Shown one piece after another: positions 45,161 through 54,184 of a stretch of 64,000 nt of DNA. The DNA comes from Halobellus sp. LT62 (lineage in GTDB: Archaea > Halobacteriota > Halobacteria > Halobacteriales > Haloferacaceae). The position numbers were made by a program, and so were the translations under genes. Numbering within the stretch: the stretch's first letter is position 1; each line of letters starts with the position of its first letter. The stretch spans positions 1,736,001 through 1,800,000 of the forward strand of contig NZ_JAYEZO010000001.1 in the NCBI RefSeq assembly GCF_037031285.1, written 5' to 3'. Under the pieces are notes generated by a model that was not told the origin of the DNA, did not search any database, and was given only the letters and a program-made list of their open reading frames with translations.

Positions 45161-46195
45161 TCAGTCGTAGGTGAGGAGGACTTGGAGGACACCGTCGCCG
45201 CGGTCATCGAGTAGTCGATACGCCTCGGACGCCTCGGCGAACGGAATTCGATGGGTGATGAGCGACGCGACGTCCACCGCGGCGAGGCGTTCCAGTGCCA
45301 CCGACGAGCGACGGGATTTCGTCCACCGGCCCCGAGTCTCCGGTGCGAGCGTGCTCACTTGGCTCGATTCCACGGAGATCCGATCGCGATGGAACGACGT
45401 GCCGAGATCGAGGGTCGCCGGTTTCTCGCCGTACCACGAGCCGACGATGACGCGGCCGTCGTAGCCCGCAGCGGCGACGGCGGTGTCGAGAGTCTGCGGT
45501 CGCCCGGAAAGCTCATACACCAGGTCGGCACCGCTTCGAGGAGAACCGTCGGGGGCTGATCCACCCGCACCGCCGATATCGAGAACCGTGTTCAGTTCCT
45601 CCGGAGCGACGGCGACGTCTGCGCCCATCGCTTCGGCCCGGTCGCGGCGTTCGGCGATCGGTTCGACGGCAATGAGCCGTCCGAGCGGAAACGACGAGAG
45701 AATCCCGATCGTGCAGAGGCCGACCACGCCCGCGCCGAACACGACGACGTCCTCGCCGATCCGGGGTCGTCCGTCGAGCACGAGCGAGGTGGCCGTTTCG
45801 ACCGACGGAAAGACCGCCATCGTCGACGGGGCGATCCCGTCGGGGACGGGGATCGCGTTCTCCGGAGCCACCGAAACGTGCGTCTCGTGGGGCGCGAACG
45901 CGAACACCGACCGCCCGAGCCACTCGTCGTCGACCGCCTCCCCGACAGCCACGACGTCGCCCACCGCAGCGTACCCGTACCGGAGCGGGAAAGAGAGGTC
46001 TCCGTCGAGCGTCTCGAGCGTCTCGTCGGCCGGGAGTTCCGCAGGTGCCTCTCCTCGGTAGATGAGCAGTTCAGTTCCGGCACTGACGCCGGAGATGTTT
46101 GTTTCGACGAGCAGCTCTTCGGGGCCGAAATCCACGGTCGTCCGCCTGATCGCCGTCTCGTGCGGAGCGGTGAAGTACAGCGATCTTCTGTTCAT
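45161..46195 (-). CDS. BchC-like medium-chain dehydrogenase lacking zinc cysteines
   Basis: 344 residues from MNRRSLYFTAPHETAIRRTT. The N-terminal half has ISGVSAGTELLIYRGEAP and FPLRYGYAAVGDVVAVG, close in pattern to BchC (bacteriochlorophyllide dehydrogenase) rather than to alcohol dehydrogenases: the usual GxCGSD cysteine and the four structural-zinc cysteines are absent. The Rossmann motif is VVVFGAGVVGLCTIGIL. The ending SSQVSTLAPETRGRW is typical of this subgroup. It is first in the three-gene operon and probably reduces or oxidises a ring substituent; the substrate is not known. The ORF is open far upstream, but this ATG fits the family start. Confidence 0.83.
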   Translation of the reverse strand: MNRRSLYFTAPHETAIRRTTVDFGPEELLVETNISGVSAGTELLIYRGEAPAELPADETLETLDGDLSFPLRYGYAAVGDVVAVGEAVDDEWLGRSVFAFAPHETHVSVAPENAIPVPDGIAPSTMAVFPSVETATSLVLDGRPRIGEDVVVFGAGVVGLCTIGILSSFPLGRLIAVEPIAERRDRAEAMGADVAVAPEELNTVLDIGGAGGSAPDGSPRSGADLVYELSGRPQTLDTAVAAAGYDGRVIVGSWYGEKPATLDLGTSFHRDRISVESSQVSTLAPETRGRWTKSRRSSVALERLAAVDVASLITHRIPFAEASEAYRLLDDRGDGVLQVLLTYD

Positions 46196-46830
46196 TGGTT
46201 CGGTTCCGGCGGTGTCAGTGGAACGAACGGGTCGCAGACGGTTCCGGAAACACCGCCCGCCGGTGAAACCGCCCCACGAACGAGCTGATCTCGACAGCGT
46301 TGGTACACAGTTCAGTAGTGTGGTGCGTTTTGCGCGGTATTCATACTGTCGGCCATATTGTCGCCTGAGAGGAAAAGATAGCGTGCGGAGAGTCCATCCG
46401 AATACCACATCGAGACGACTCGCTGTTTGTTCTTTCTACTCAAGAGAGTACCTCATAACTCTGAAAAAGTCTATATAAAAGGTAGAATTGAAAATTATTG
46501 TACTAGTGATCAACAAATAGGATACTAACAATAACTTCTAGTCTACTAACGTCACGAATCCAGATGTGTAAATATAAAATGGTTTATAATAATGATAGTA
46601 TTGTATAATGATCTAATTCGGGGTTCAAGTCGGCACCATCGAGAGCAATGTATCGGCTAGATCGACCGGTCCGCTCCGTAATATGCATAAAGAATATGTA
46701 GTAGTACGGTAGAAAACCGTATGAGGAGTGGGGAACCGTTCGATGTAGTGACTAGGTCTCCCCTCTCAGTGACGACACCCTACTCCTCGATTATTTCGGA
46801 TCGGAAGCGGCCAACGCCAGTGTTCTGACG
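46196..46830. other. AT-rich intergenic region between two operons
   Basis: About 630 bp. The stretch 46460-46620 is strongly AT-rich with TATATAAAAGG and TATAAAATGG-like sequences that could serve as core promoters, possibly for the BchC-like operon, although the distance is large. A GGTTCAAGTC at 46622 recalls a tRNA T-arm but no cloverleaf fits. No ORF of note. Confidence 0.45.
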
Positions 46831-47634
46831 TTATTCACTCCACACTGCGTCGACAGACGCTCGCTCGTGGATGATGCGGTCGAGTGCGGAAATGACGGCC
46901 GTGGGGTCCTCGGTCTTCCAGATCGATCGGCCGATCATAATTCCGCGTGCACCACTCGCTATCGCTCCGTCGACGTCGGTGAGCATCGCTGCGGTCGTCC
47001 CAGACTTCGGGCCGCCGAGGATCATCACCGGGACCGGTGAGTGTTCGACGATCGGTTCGAACGTTTCAACGTCTCCGGTGTACGGGAGTTTCAGGATGTC
47101 AGCGCCGTATTCCCAAGCCATACGGGCGGCCCGTGCCACGTACTCCGGATGCGTTTCCAGTTCAGCGGGGACCCGTTCGCCCCACATCACCGGTTCGACG
47201 ACGAGCGGGACGTCCGTCCCACGGAGCTGTTCGGCCATTTCGGCGATGTACGAGAGGTTCCGTCGGAACAGCTGTCGGTCGTCGCGACCGAACACGAGCA
47301 CCACTTTGACGCCGACCGGCTCAAGTTCCAACAGTAGTTCGGGATCGAATCCGGGAGTCCACACGTCGTGGCCGTCGTCGAACCCCGGACGCGTGGAGTT
47401 TGTCACGATATCTGCCGTCACGACGACGTCGACGCCGGCGTTCGCGATCAGTTCTCGATAGCGACGCGCGAAGTGTGGACCGACGAGAATCGCGTCCGGG
47501 TCGCCGTCCAAGACGGACCGAAGCGTCGCTTCCGGATCGCGGAACCCCTCCGTGGCACCGAGACTGAGGCCGTGATCGATGGCCGTGACGAGCGCGTTTC
47601 CCGATGCGGTGTCTAACAAGTCGTAATCGTCCAT
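46831..47634 (-). CDS. Class I aldolase, DhnA/LsrF-type (FBA class I-like)
   Basis: 267 residues. The start TASGNALVTAIDHGLSLG and the Schiff-base segment ADILKLPYTGD are characteristic of the archaeal-type class I aldolase group (DhnA, LsrF); GGPKSGTTAAML and ARGIMIGRSIWK form the phosphate-binding region. It cleaves a phosphorylated keto-sugar, probably the product of the PfkB kinase encoded 59 bp upstream. The family handles fructose, tagatose, sulfofructose and autoinducer-type phosphates, so the sugar cannot be named. The ATG chosen is internal to a longer ORF (47691), because the conserved region starts right after it. Confidence 0.87.
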   Translation of the reverse strand: MDDYDLLDTASGNALVTAIDHGLSLGATEGFRDPEATLRSVLDGDPDAILVGPHFARRYRELIANAGVDVVVTADIVTNSTRPGFDDGHDVWTPGFDPELLLELEPVGVKVVLVFGRDDRQLFRRNLSYIAEMAEQLRGTDVPLVVEPVMWGERVPAELETHPEYVARAARMAWEYGADILKLPYTGDVETFEPIVEHSPVPVMILGGPKSGTTAAMLTDVDGAIASGARGIMIGRSIWKTEDPTAVISALDRIIHERASVDAVWSE

Positions 47635-47693
47635 TGTCGCGTCCTCGGTCTGAGTGAGTCGACGACCGACAAAGTGTTTGGGGTTCGGCAACC

Positions 47694-48845
47694 TCAGACC
47701 GAGAGCAGTTCCTCGTATTCGTGTACGACATCGACGATCTCGTCGAAGGCGGGCGGGGAGCCGGTCCGGACGAAGTGGTTCGCGACGGCGTTACCCAGCA
47801 CCAGAGAGGCCGGATCGTCGAGGCCCTGCAGCAGCCCGAGCGAAAGGCCGGCGTTGAAGTGATCGCCCGCGCTCGTCGTTATTTCGGGTTCGGCCACTTT
47901 CGGGACGTCAACGCGAGCGGTCCCGGCGTCCGAAACGGAGACCGAAAAGTCCACGTTGTGACCGACGAAGCGCGTCACGTCCACGTGGTCGTACACAGTC
48001 GTTACCGCCGAGGTAAACGATCGCCCCGGGTCGTCGGTCGTCAGCATATCCGCCAGCGCGAGCGTCTCGACGCGGTTGGCGCTCACCGTGAGCGACGTGA
48101 CCGAGGCGAGGCGCTCCAACGCCTCGATTCCGGGCTGAATCTGTTCGTCGGGTAGCTGACGGATGTCACCGGGATCGAACAGGACCTCTTCGGGCGGGTC
48201 CGAGAGCATCGGCCAGACTTCCTCGCGGATTCCGTCGATGATTGCTGGAAGTCGGGGCATCACGGTCCAATATCCGATACCGAAGAGATCGGTTCCGTCG
48301 ATGCGCTCGGCGAGAGCGGTGGGTGAAATACGCTCGGAAAACGACTCCCAGTCGAACCGGAGATAACTCCCCGGTTCGATGAGCATACACTTCCCGTCGT
48401 CGAACTCCACGGCGTGTGTTTCGCCGGGCTCACCGATCGAAACCATCTCGTACTCGCCGAACTCCGTTTGGAACGTCTCGCGCGGCGGCGTCCCGAACGT
48501 CCCGACCAACGTCGGATCGTATCCGATGCCGCCGTAAAACCGAGTCAAGTGGGACGTATGGCCACCCAATCGGGTCCCGTCGTTGACCCATTCGATCGCG
48601 ATCGAGCTGTTTTCATCGGCCGAGGCGCGAAAGCGGTCGGCGAGCGAATCGAGCGTCCGGATCGGCGTGTACGACTCCGGATCGCGGCGCGTGTCGACCA
48701 TCCGCTGGACGGAGTCGACGAACCCATCGAAGCCGAAGACGACGTTCCCGCCGCCGACGGCGTCTGGTAGCTGTCGCTGGCAGGCGGGTATCGCCTCCGC
48801 TGTCGTAACGTCCGGCTCGAAATCAGTCGTATCCGAAGTCGTCAT
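47694..48845 (-). CDS. PfkB family carbohydrate kinase
   Basis: 383 residues. The C-terminal signature TSAGDHFNAGLSLGLLQG supplies the anion hole and catalytic Asp of PfkB kinases, and FGFDGFVDSVQRMV with RLGGHTSHLTRFYGG forms the sugar-binding side. It is longer and more divergent than standard members, and the second signature has SAGD in place of GAGD. It phosphorylates a sugar or keto-deoxy acid with ATP. Pairs with the class I aldolase downstream, a kinase-aldolase arrangement also used for tagatose, inositol-derived, sulfoquinovose-derived and keto-deoxy sugars. Confidence 0.88.
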   Translation of the reverse strand: MTTSDTTDFEPDVTTAEAIPACQRQLPDAVGGGNVVFGFDGFVDSVQRMVDTRRDPESYTPIRTLDSLADRFRASADENSSIAIEWVNDGTRLGGHTSHLTRFYGGIGYDPTLVGTFGTPPRETFQTEFGEYEMVSIGEPGETHAVEFDDGKCMLIEPGSYLRFDWESFSERISPTALAERIDGTDLFGIGYWTVMPRLPAIIDGIREEVWPMLSDPPEEVLFDPGDIRQLPDEQIQPGIEALERLASVTSLTVSANRVETLALADMLTTDDPGRSFTSAVTTVYDHVDVTRFVGHNVDFSVSVSDAGTARVDVPKVAEPEITTSAGDHFNAGLSLGLLQGLDDPASLVLGNAVANHFVRTGSPPAFDEIVDVVHEYEELLSV

Positions 48846-48894
48846 AGCTCATCGAACATTGTTTGGATGGTAGTTACCCGAACGGATACGTGAG

Positions 48895-49344
48895 TCAGTT
48901 GTCGCGGACGAACGTGACGGGGCACGGCGCAGACAGCAGTACCTCCTGCGCTGTCGAGCCGAAGACGGCCTTTCCGGTGGGCGAGCGTCGACGACCGCCG
49001 ACAACGAGTAGATCGGAGCCGAGATCGTCAGCCAACTGGACGATCTGTTCGCCGCGAGATCCCACGTTGCCGCGGATCTCGTAAGCGATCCCCTCCTCTT
49101 CGAACACCTCGGCGATCGATCGAGTCGCCGAGTGGCGCTCGGCCACGCGGTCCGGCGTGGCGTCCGACGAATCCGCTAAATTGAGCCGATCGATCGTGGA
49201 ATCGTACTGTTTCTCGCTGAAAACGTGAGCCAACACGACCGTCGCTCCCGCCGGACCGGCGATATCGACGACCAGTTGTGCCATTCGCTCCGCGCGATCG
49301 GAGTCTTCAGCACCCACTGCGAGTAACACTGAGTTCAGCGCCAT
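48895..49344 (-). CDS. Universal stress protein (UspA family)
   Basis: 149 residues. Starts MALNSVLLAVGAEDS; ATP-binding motif near the end, VVGGRRRSPTGKAVFGSTAQEVL (matching the G-x2-G-x9-G-S/T pattern), then CPVTFVRDN. Binds ATP and helps cells under stress; often found within sugar and transport operons of haloarchaea. It has its own strong TATA box (49371-49380). Confidence 0.9.
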   Translation of the reverse strand: MALNSVLLAVGAEDSDRAERMAQLVVDIAGPAGATVVLAHVFSEKQYDSTIDRLNLADSSDATPDRVAERHSATRSIAEVFEEEGIAYEIRGNVGSRGEQIVQLADDLGSDLLVVGGRRRSPTGKAVFGSTAQEVLLSAPCPVTFVRDN

Positions 49345-49370
49345 ACCCCCACCTCAGAGCGGAGCGCCTT

Positions 49371-49380
49371 ATATTTATAT
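49371..49380 (-). promoter_or_regulatory. TATA box of the universal stress protein gene
   Basis: On the minus strand ATATAAATAT, centred about 31 bp before the ATG at 49344. A near-classic archaeal TATA box giving a leaderless or almost leaderless mRNA. Confidence 0.6.
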
Positions 49381-49488
49381 CCCGTACCGACGGTTTCGGC
49401 GGTCGTGAATCCGCGATCGACGAGTGAGGCGGCTACCAAACGAGGCAGAGAGATCGGCCGCCTCCGCTTCGATCCACAGGACTCCGTT

Positions 49489-50523
49489 CTACACTTCTCC
49501 GACCGAGATCATTCCCTTGATCACGGTGGGTTCCATCGCGCGGTCGAACGCGTCGTCGATGTTCGAGAGCGACGCTTCGAAATCGACCATATCGGCGACG
49601 TCGACGACGTCGTCGGCGAGAAGGTCGATGGCTGCACCGTAGGTGTTCGCATAGCGGAACGAACCGTGGACGTCCAGTTCGTTGTCGATCACGTCGAGGA
49701 CGTCGAACGGGACTTCCGCCTCGTCGGCCAACCCGACGAGCACGACCGTTCCACCGCGTCGGACCCCGTCAAGCGTCGACCTGATCGACGGCTCAGCGCC
49801 GGACGCCTCGACGACGACGTCGGCACCGACACCGTCGGTGTACTCGTCGACGGCGTCGTCGAGGCTCGTCTCCGCGACGTTTACCGCGCGGTCGATTCCG
49901 CGATCGCGGGCGTATTCGAGCTTTTCGGGGACGATATCCGTGATGAGCACGTCCGTCGCTCCCGCGGCGCGAGCGGCGTCGGCGACCAGCAGGCCGATCG
50001 GCCCCGCACCGGTGACGAGGACCGTATCGCCAGTCGCGACGTTTCCACGGCGAACGGCGTGGATCCCGACCGAGAGGGGCTCGCACAGGGCACCTTCGAG
50101 CGTCGACACGCTCTCGGGGAGCTTGTAGGCGAAATCCGCCGGCCACGCGACGTACTCGGCGAACGCCCCGTCGTGCGGTGGCGTCGCCATAAACTCCACC
50201 GCCTCGCACAGGTGGTACTCCCCGCGTTTGCAGTGTGCGCAGCGGCGGCACGGAACGCCGGGTTCCAACGCGACGCGATCGCCGGGTTCGAGGTCCGAGA
50301 CGTCGTCGCCGACGGCGATAACCTCTCCGGCGCTCTCGTGGCCGAGGATCAGCGGGTCCTCGACGACGTAGTCGCCGATCCGACCGTGGTTGTAGTAGTG
50401 CACGTCCGACCCGCAGATTCCGACCTCCCGAATCGCGACGAGTACGTCGGTCGGTCCCGGTTCCGGCCGGTCGCGATCGCGGAGTTCGAAACTCGTCGGT
50501 TCGACTAAGACAGCGGTCTGCAT
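49489..50523 (-). CDS. Sorbitol/xylitol-type zinc-dependent polyol dehydrogenase
   Basis: 344 residues. VGICGSDVHYYNHGRIG with catalytic Cys, LILGHESAG with His and Glu, VPCRRCAHCKRGEYHLCE with the structural zinc cysteines, LCEPLSVGIHAV, and TGAGPIGLLVADAARAAGA for NAD binding. The Tyr-Tyr-x-His-Gly stretch is typical of sorbitol, xylitol and L-iditol dehydrogenases. It interconverts a sugar alcohol and a ketose. Lies 79 bp downstream of the galactonate-dehydratase-like gene; the TTTTAGT sequence about 28 bp before the ATG may be its TATA box. Confidence 0.9.
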   Translation of the reverse strand: MQTAVLVEPTSFELRDRDRPEPGPTDVLVAIREVGICGSDVHYYNHGRIGDYVVEDPLILGHESAGEVIAVGDDVSDLEPGDRVALEPGVPCRRCAHCKRGEYHLCEAVEFMATPPHDGAFAEYVAWPADFAYKLPESVSTLEGALCEPLSVGIHAVRRGNVATGDTVLVTGAGPIGLLVADAARAAGATDVLITDIVPEKLEYARDRGIDRAVNVAETSLDDAVDEYTDGVGADVVVEASGAEPSIRSTLDGVRRGGTVVLVGLADEAEVPFDVLDVIDNELDVHGSFRYANTYGAAIDLLADDVVDVADMVDFEASLSNIDDAFDRAMEPTVIKGMISVGEV

Positions 50524-50602
50524 ATCGATCGGTACGATAATCGGTTACTAAAATCTACGGGTCGGCACGGCGGTACGCCCGCTTCAGTTTCGGAAGACGA
50601 CG

Positions 50603-51754
50603 TCACCACTCGGCAACGCTGCCGTCCTCGTGGTGCCAGACCGGGTTGTACCAGTTGACCTCCGCTTCGGCCTGTTTCCGGACGCGGTCCTCGTCGATTT
50701 CGATCCCGAGTCCCGGACCGGTCGGCCGTTCGACGTACCCGTTTCGGAACTCGAACGTCGCCGGGTCTTCGAGCAACGACAGCCGTTGGCTCTCGTCCGG
50801 GGTTTCGAGATTGAGATCTTGCTCTTGCATCACGACGTTCGGGGAGGAGAACCCGACCTGGAGACTGGCAGCGAACGCGATCGGGCCGAGCGGGCAGTGG
50901 GGGATGACGGCGACGTCGAACGTTTCCGCGAGTGCGGCCACCCTCCGAAGTTCGCTGATTCCGCCGACGTGTGTCACGTCCGGTTGGATAACCGATACCG
51001 CGTCCTCGACGAACAGTCGCTTGAAATCGTACCGCGAGTAGAACCGCTCGCCGGTCGCGATGGGGATCGTGGTCCGGTCGCTGATCGCGTCGAACCCGTC
51101 CGCGTGTTCCGGAAGCAGCGGCTGGTCGATGAACATCAGATCGTACGGTTCGAGCCGCCGGACGAGTTCGGCGGCCATCGGCTTGGAGACTCTCCCGTGG
51201 AAGTCGACGCCGAGGAACGCGTCGTCACCGACGGCGTCTCTGACGGCGGCCACCCGATCGATCGATCGATCCACGACCGCCGGCGTTTCGAGAAACCGGA
51301 ACTCCCGGGCGAAGTTGAGCTTGAAGGCGCGGTAGCCGTTCTCGTAGTCCTCGCGCGCTGACGTCGCGATCGTCTCGGGGTCCTCACCGCCGAGCCACTG
51401 GTAGACGAGCATCCGATCCCGGACATACCCGCCCAGTAGATCGTAGATCGGCGTGTCGTAGTAGCGGCCCTTGACGTCCCAGAGGGCTTGGTCGATTCCC
51501 GCGAGCGCGCTCATCAGGATGGGCCCACCGCGGAAATACCCGCTCTGATAGAGCTTCCGCCACTGGTACTCGATTCGAAGCGGGTCTGTCCCCAGCAGAT
51601 ACCCCTCGATCAGCTCTTCGACCGCCGTCCGGACGGTGTCGAGTCGTCCCTGAATGATCGGCTCTCCCCATCCGACGATCCCCTCGTCGGTCTCGAGTTT
51701 GAGCAATAGCCACCGTGGGGGAACGGCGAACAGTTCGTATCCGGTGATTTGCAT
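50603..51754 (-). CDS. Enolase-superfamily sugar-acid dehydratase, D-galactonate dehydratase-like
   Basis: 383 residues. It follows DgoD closely: MQITGYELFAVPPRWLLLKL, GGPILMSALAGIDQALWDVK, AFLGVDFHGRVSKP (Asp ligand and catalytic His), FIDQPLLPEHADGF, ATGERFYSRYDFKRL (Glu ligand) and PHCPLGPIAFAASLQ (second catalytic His). DgoD removes water from D-galactonate to give 2-keto-3-deoxygalactonate. One difference stands out: the second metal ligand, normally the first Glu of the EEP/EQP triad, is Asp here (IDQP). Starts at the ATG at 51754; divergent from the SDR gene. Confidence 0.88.
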   Translation of the reverse strand: MQITGYELFAVPPRWLLLKLETDEGIVGWGEPIIQGRLDTVRTAVEELIEGYLLGTDPLRIEYQWRKLYQSGYFRGGPILMSALAGIDQALWDVKGRYYDTPIYDLLGGYVRDRMLVYQWLGGEDPETIATSAREDYENGYRAFKLNFAREFRFLETPAVVDRSIDRVAAVRDAVGDDAFLGVDFHGRVSKPMAAELVRRLEPYDLMFIDQPLLPEHADGFDAISDRTTIPIATGERFYSRYDFKRLFVEDAVSVIQPDVTHVGGISELRRVAALAETFDVAVIPHCPLGPIAFAASLQVGFSSPNVVMQEQDLNLETPDESQRLSLLEDPATFEFRNGYVERPTGPGLGIEIDEDRVRKQAEAEVNWYNPVWHHEDGSVAEW

Positions 51755-51838
51755 ACACGTGATCACTCCGAGCATCCACTTGAATGGGCGGGCTCTTGCG
51801 ACTCGATAGAGAAATCGATGCGTCGCGGCGTCGCATAG

Positions 51839-51845
51839 TTTTAAT
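51839..51845 (+). promoter_or_regulatory. TATA-like box of the SDR gene
   Basis: TTTTAAT within ATAGTTTTAATTACC, centred about 33 bp before the ATG at 51875, in the 120-bp gap shared with the divergent dehydratase gene. Confidence 0.42.
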
Positions 51846-51874
51846 TACCGTGGACCCGCGAATACGCACGTAGT

Positions 51875-52648
51875 ATGAGCGCACTCGAACGGTTTTCCCT
51901 CGACGGAGAGGTAGCTATCGTCACCGGTGCGGCACAGGGACTCGGCAAGCAGATGGCGGCGGCACTCGCCGAAATGGGCGCGGACGTGGCGATCGCCGAC
52001 GTGAACGCTGAGAAGGCCGAACGCACGGCGGCGGAGCTCGACGGCGAGACGGACGTCATCGGCGTGCCGGTCGACGTCACCGACGAAGCGTCGGTCGAAA
52101 CGATGGTCGAAGCGGTCACCGACCGATTGGGGCCGATCGACGTCCTCGTCAATAACGCCGGCATCGTCGAGAACTCGCCCGCGGAGGAGACGAGTTTCGA
52201 TTCCTGGCGGCGGGTCGTCGCCGTCAACCTCGATGGGGTCTTCCTCTGTGCGAAACACGTCGGTCGGCAGATGTTGGACCGAGAGGAAGGACGGATCGTC
52301 AACATCTCCTCGATGTCCGGGTTCGACGCCAACGTCCCGCAGAAGCAGGCCAGCTACAACTCGACGAAGGCCGGCGTATCGATGCTCACGGAGTCGCTGG
52401 CCGTCGAGTGGGCCGACCGCGGCGTCCGCGTGAACGCCATCGCGCCGGGATATATGCGGACTGAGCTCGTCGACGAGACGCTCGAAGAGAGCCCCGAGAT
52501 GGAGGATACGTGGCTCGAAAACACGCCGATGGGTCGCCTCGGCCGACCCGAAGAGCTGCGCGAACTAGTACTGTATCTCGCGTCCGACGCCTCCTCGTAT
52601 ATGACCGGGTCGACGGTGCTGATCGACGGCGGGTACACGTCCCGATAG
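51875..52648 (+). CDS. Short-chain dehydrogenase/reductase
   Basis: 257 residues, classical SDR: TGAAQGLGKQMAAAL for NAD(P), VDVTDEASVETM, LVNNAGIVENSP, NISSMSGF with catalytic Ser, YNSTKAGVSMLTESL with Tyr and Lys, and the end TGSTVLIDGGYTSR. In sugar clusters such enzymes oxidise sugars, sugar acids or keto-deoxy acids. Divergent from the dehydratase, so it may make or use the same sugar acid; the substrate is inferred only from position. Confidence 0.9.
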   Translation: MSALERFSLDGEVAIVTGAAQGLGKQMAAALAEMGADVAIADVNAEKAERTAAELDGETDVIGVPVDVTDEASVETMVEAVTDRLGPIDVLVNNAGIVENSPAEETSFDSWRRVVAVNLDGVFLCAKHVGRQMLDREEGRIVNISSMSGFDANVPQKQASYNSTKAGVSMLTESLAVEWADRGVRVNAIAPGYMRTELVDETLEESPEMEDTWLENTPMGRLGRPEELRELVLYLASDASSYMTGSTVLIDGGYTSR

Positions 52649-52705
52649 CCCGACTGAGACCGATAGGACGGTCACCGAGAACGGTTGCTAATTTCTCTTG
52701 CGACG

Positions 52706-54166
52706 CTACTCCGCCGGGAGCGTCCGCATTCGTTCTTTCGCGTCCTCCCACGCCTCCGACGACGACGGCTCGTACGTTTCGAGCGCGAACGATTCCCCGA
52801 TGAGTCGACGGCCCGCTTCGACGTCCGGAAGCGTGCCGACGGCGACAGCCTGTGTCAGGACGTTTCCGACGGCCGTCGCCTCCACCGGACCGGTGGTCAC
52901 CGGTCGTCCCGTCGCGTCCGCGAGAAGCCGACAGAACAGCTCGTTGCGGACGCCGCCGCCGCCGAGGACGATCCGCTCGGGCGATCCCTCGACCGCTGCA
53001 GTCAACCGCTCGAACGCGAGCGCCGTCTTGGTCACGAGGCTGTCCAACAGACAGCGAGTGACCGCTCCCGGTGTGGTCGGGACCGGCTGTTCTGTCCGAC
53101 GGCAGTACGATCGGATCTGTTCGGGCATCGGCTCATCGATGGAGAAGCAAGAAGCGTCAGGATCGACCAGCGCCGTCCCCGTGTCCACTCGCTCGGCCGC
53201 GGACAGGAGGTGGTCATAATCCACCGACTCGCCGGCAGCCCGCCACGCCGTGCGACACTCCTCGAACAGGAAGAAGCCGTTGACGTTCTTCAGGAATCTG
53301 ACGGTGTCGTCGGCACCGAGTTCGTTCGAGAACGCGTGCTCGAACGCCGCGTCAGTGAGGACCGGTTCGTCCCGTTCGACGCCCAAGATGAACCACGAAC
53401 CCGTGTTCAAGAACGCGGCGTCGTCGGAGAGCGGGAGCCCGGCGACGGCCGCCGCCGTGTCGTGACTCGCGGGCGTGAGCAGTTCGAGCGGGGCTGACGG
53501 ATCGGGCGCGAACCGCTCGTCGACCCGACCGAGCCGTTCTCCGGGCTCGGCGAGTCGCGGGAGGAGGCCGGTCGGCAGCCCCAGTTCGTCGAGGAGGTCC
53601 GTCGCCCAGTCCCGACGGCCGGCGTCGACCATCTGGGTCGTCGAGGCGATCGTCACCTCGCCCGCGGGTCGACCGCCCAGCAGGAACGACAGCAGCTGCG
53701 GCATCAAGAGCAGCCTGTCGGCGCGTTCGAGCAGTTCCGGTTCACGGGCGGCGATCGTGTGGAGCTGCCACAGCGTGTTCGGCGTGTTCCAGTTCGTGAG
53801 GCCGGTGGCCTCGAACAGCCGTCGCTTTCCGACCGAATCGAACAGGTCCTCGCGTGTGGCAGTCACCTCGGGGTCGCGGTACGACGTCGGCGCGCGGACG
53901 AGTTCGCCGTCCGCGAGGAGACCGAAGTCCAGCCCCCACGTGTCGATGCCGACGGTGTCCACCCGATCGGCGCGGTCGGCGGCGGCCGCCAGTCCGGCCG
54001 CGATCTCGTCGACGAGCGCCTCGACGTCCCAGACGTACCGCCCGTCGCGTTCGATCGGCCCGTTGTCGAACCGATGTACTTCGCTAACCTCGAACGTCGA
54101 AGGGGTGACGGAGCCCAGATACACCGTTCCGCCGCTGGCACCGAGATCGATGGCAACGTGGTTCAT
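52706..54166 (-). CDS. FGGY carbohydrate kinase, rhamnulokinase-like
   Basis: 486 residues, FGGY kinase closest to RhaB: AIDLGASGGTVYLG, GIDTWGLDFGLLADGEL, PTSYRDPEVTATREDLF, NTPNTLWQLHTI, LLMPQLLSFLLGG, ASTTQMVDAGRRDW, TPASHDTAAAVAGLPL, FLKNVNGFFLFEECRTAW, and VLGGGGVRNELFC for ATP. It would phosphorylate a ketose such as rhamnulose or a relative. The ATG at 54166 fits the family start; an ATG six codons upstream lies against the stop of the aldolase gene, 18 bp away. Forms an operon with that aldolase. Confidence 0.9.
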   Translation of the reverse strand: MNHVAIDLGASGGTVYLGSVTPSTFEVSEVHRFDNGPIERDGRYVWDVEALVDEIAAGLAAAADRADRVDTVGIDTWGLDFGLLADGELVRAPTSYRDPEVTATREDLFDSVGKRRLFEATGLTNWNTPNTLWQLHTIAAREPELLERADRLLLMPQLLSFLLGGRPAGEVTIASTTQMVDAGRRDWATDLLDELGLPTGLLPRLAEPGERLGRVDERFAPDPSAPLELLTPASHDTAAAVAGLPLSDDAAFLNTGSWFILGVERDEPVLTDAAFEHAFSNELGADDTVRFLKNVNGFFLFEECRTAWRAAGESVDYDHLLSAAERVDTGTALVDPDASCFSIDEPMPEQIRSYCRRTEQPVPTTPGAVTRCLLDSLVTKTALAFERLTAAVEGSPERIVLGGGGVRNELFCRLLADATGRPVTTGPVEATAVGNVLTQAVAVGTLPDVEAGRRLIGESFALETYEPSSSEAWEDAKERMRTLPAE

Positions 54167-54184
54167 CGGCTCAGCTCCCGACAC

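Noticed and set aside
46615-46640. GGTTCAAGTC resembling a tRNA T-arm
   Set aside because: The upstream 70 bases are AT-rich with no matching acceptor, D or anticodon stems.
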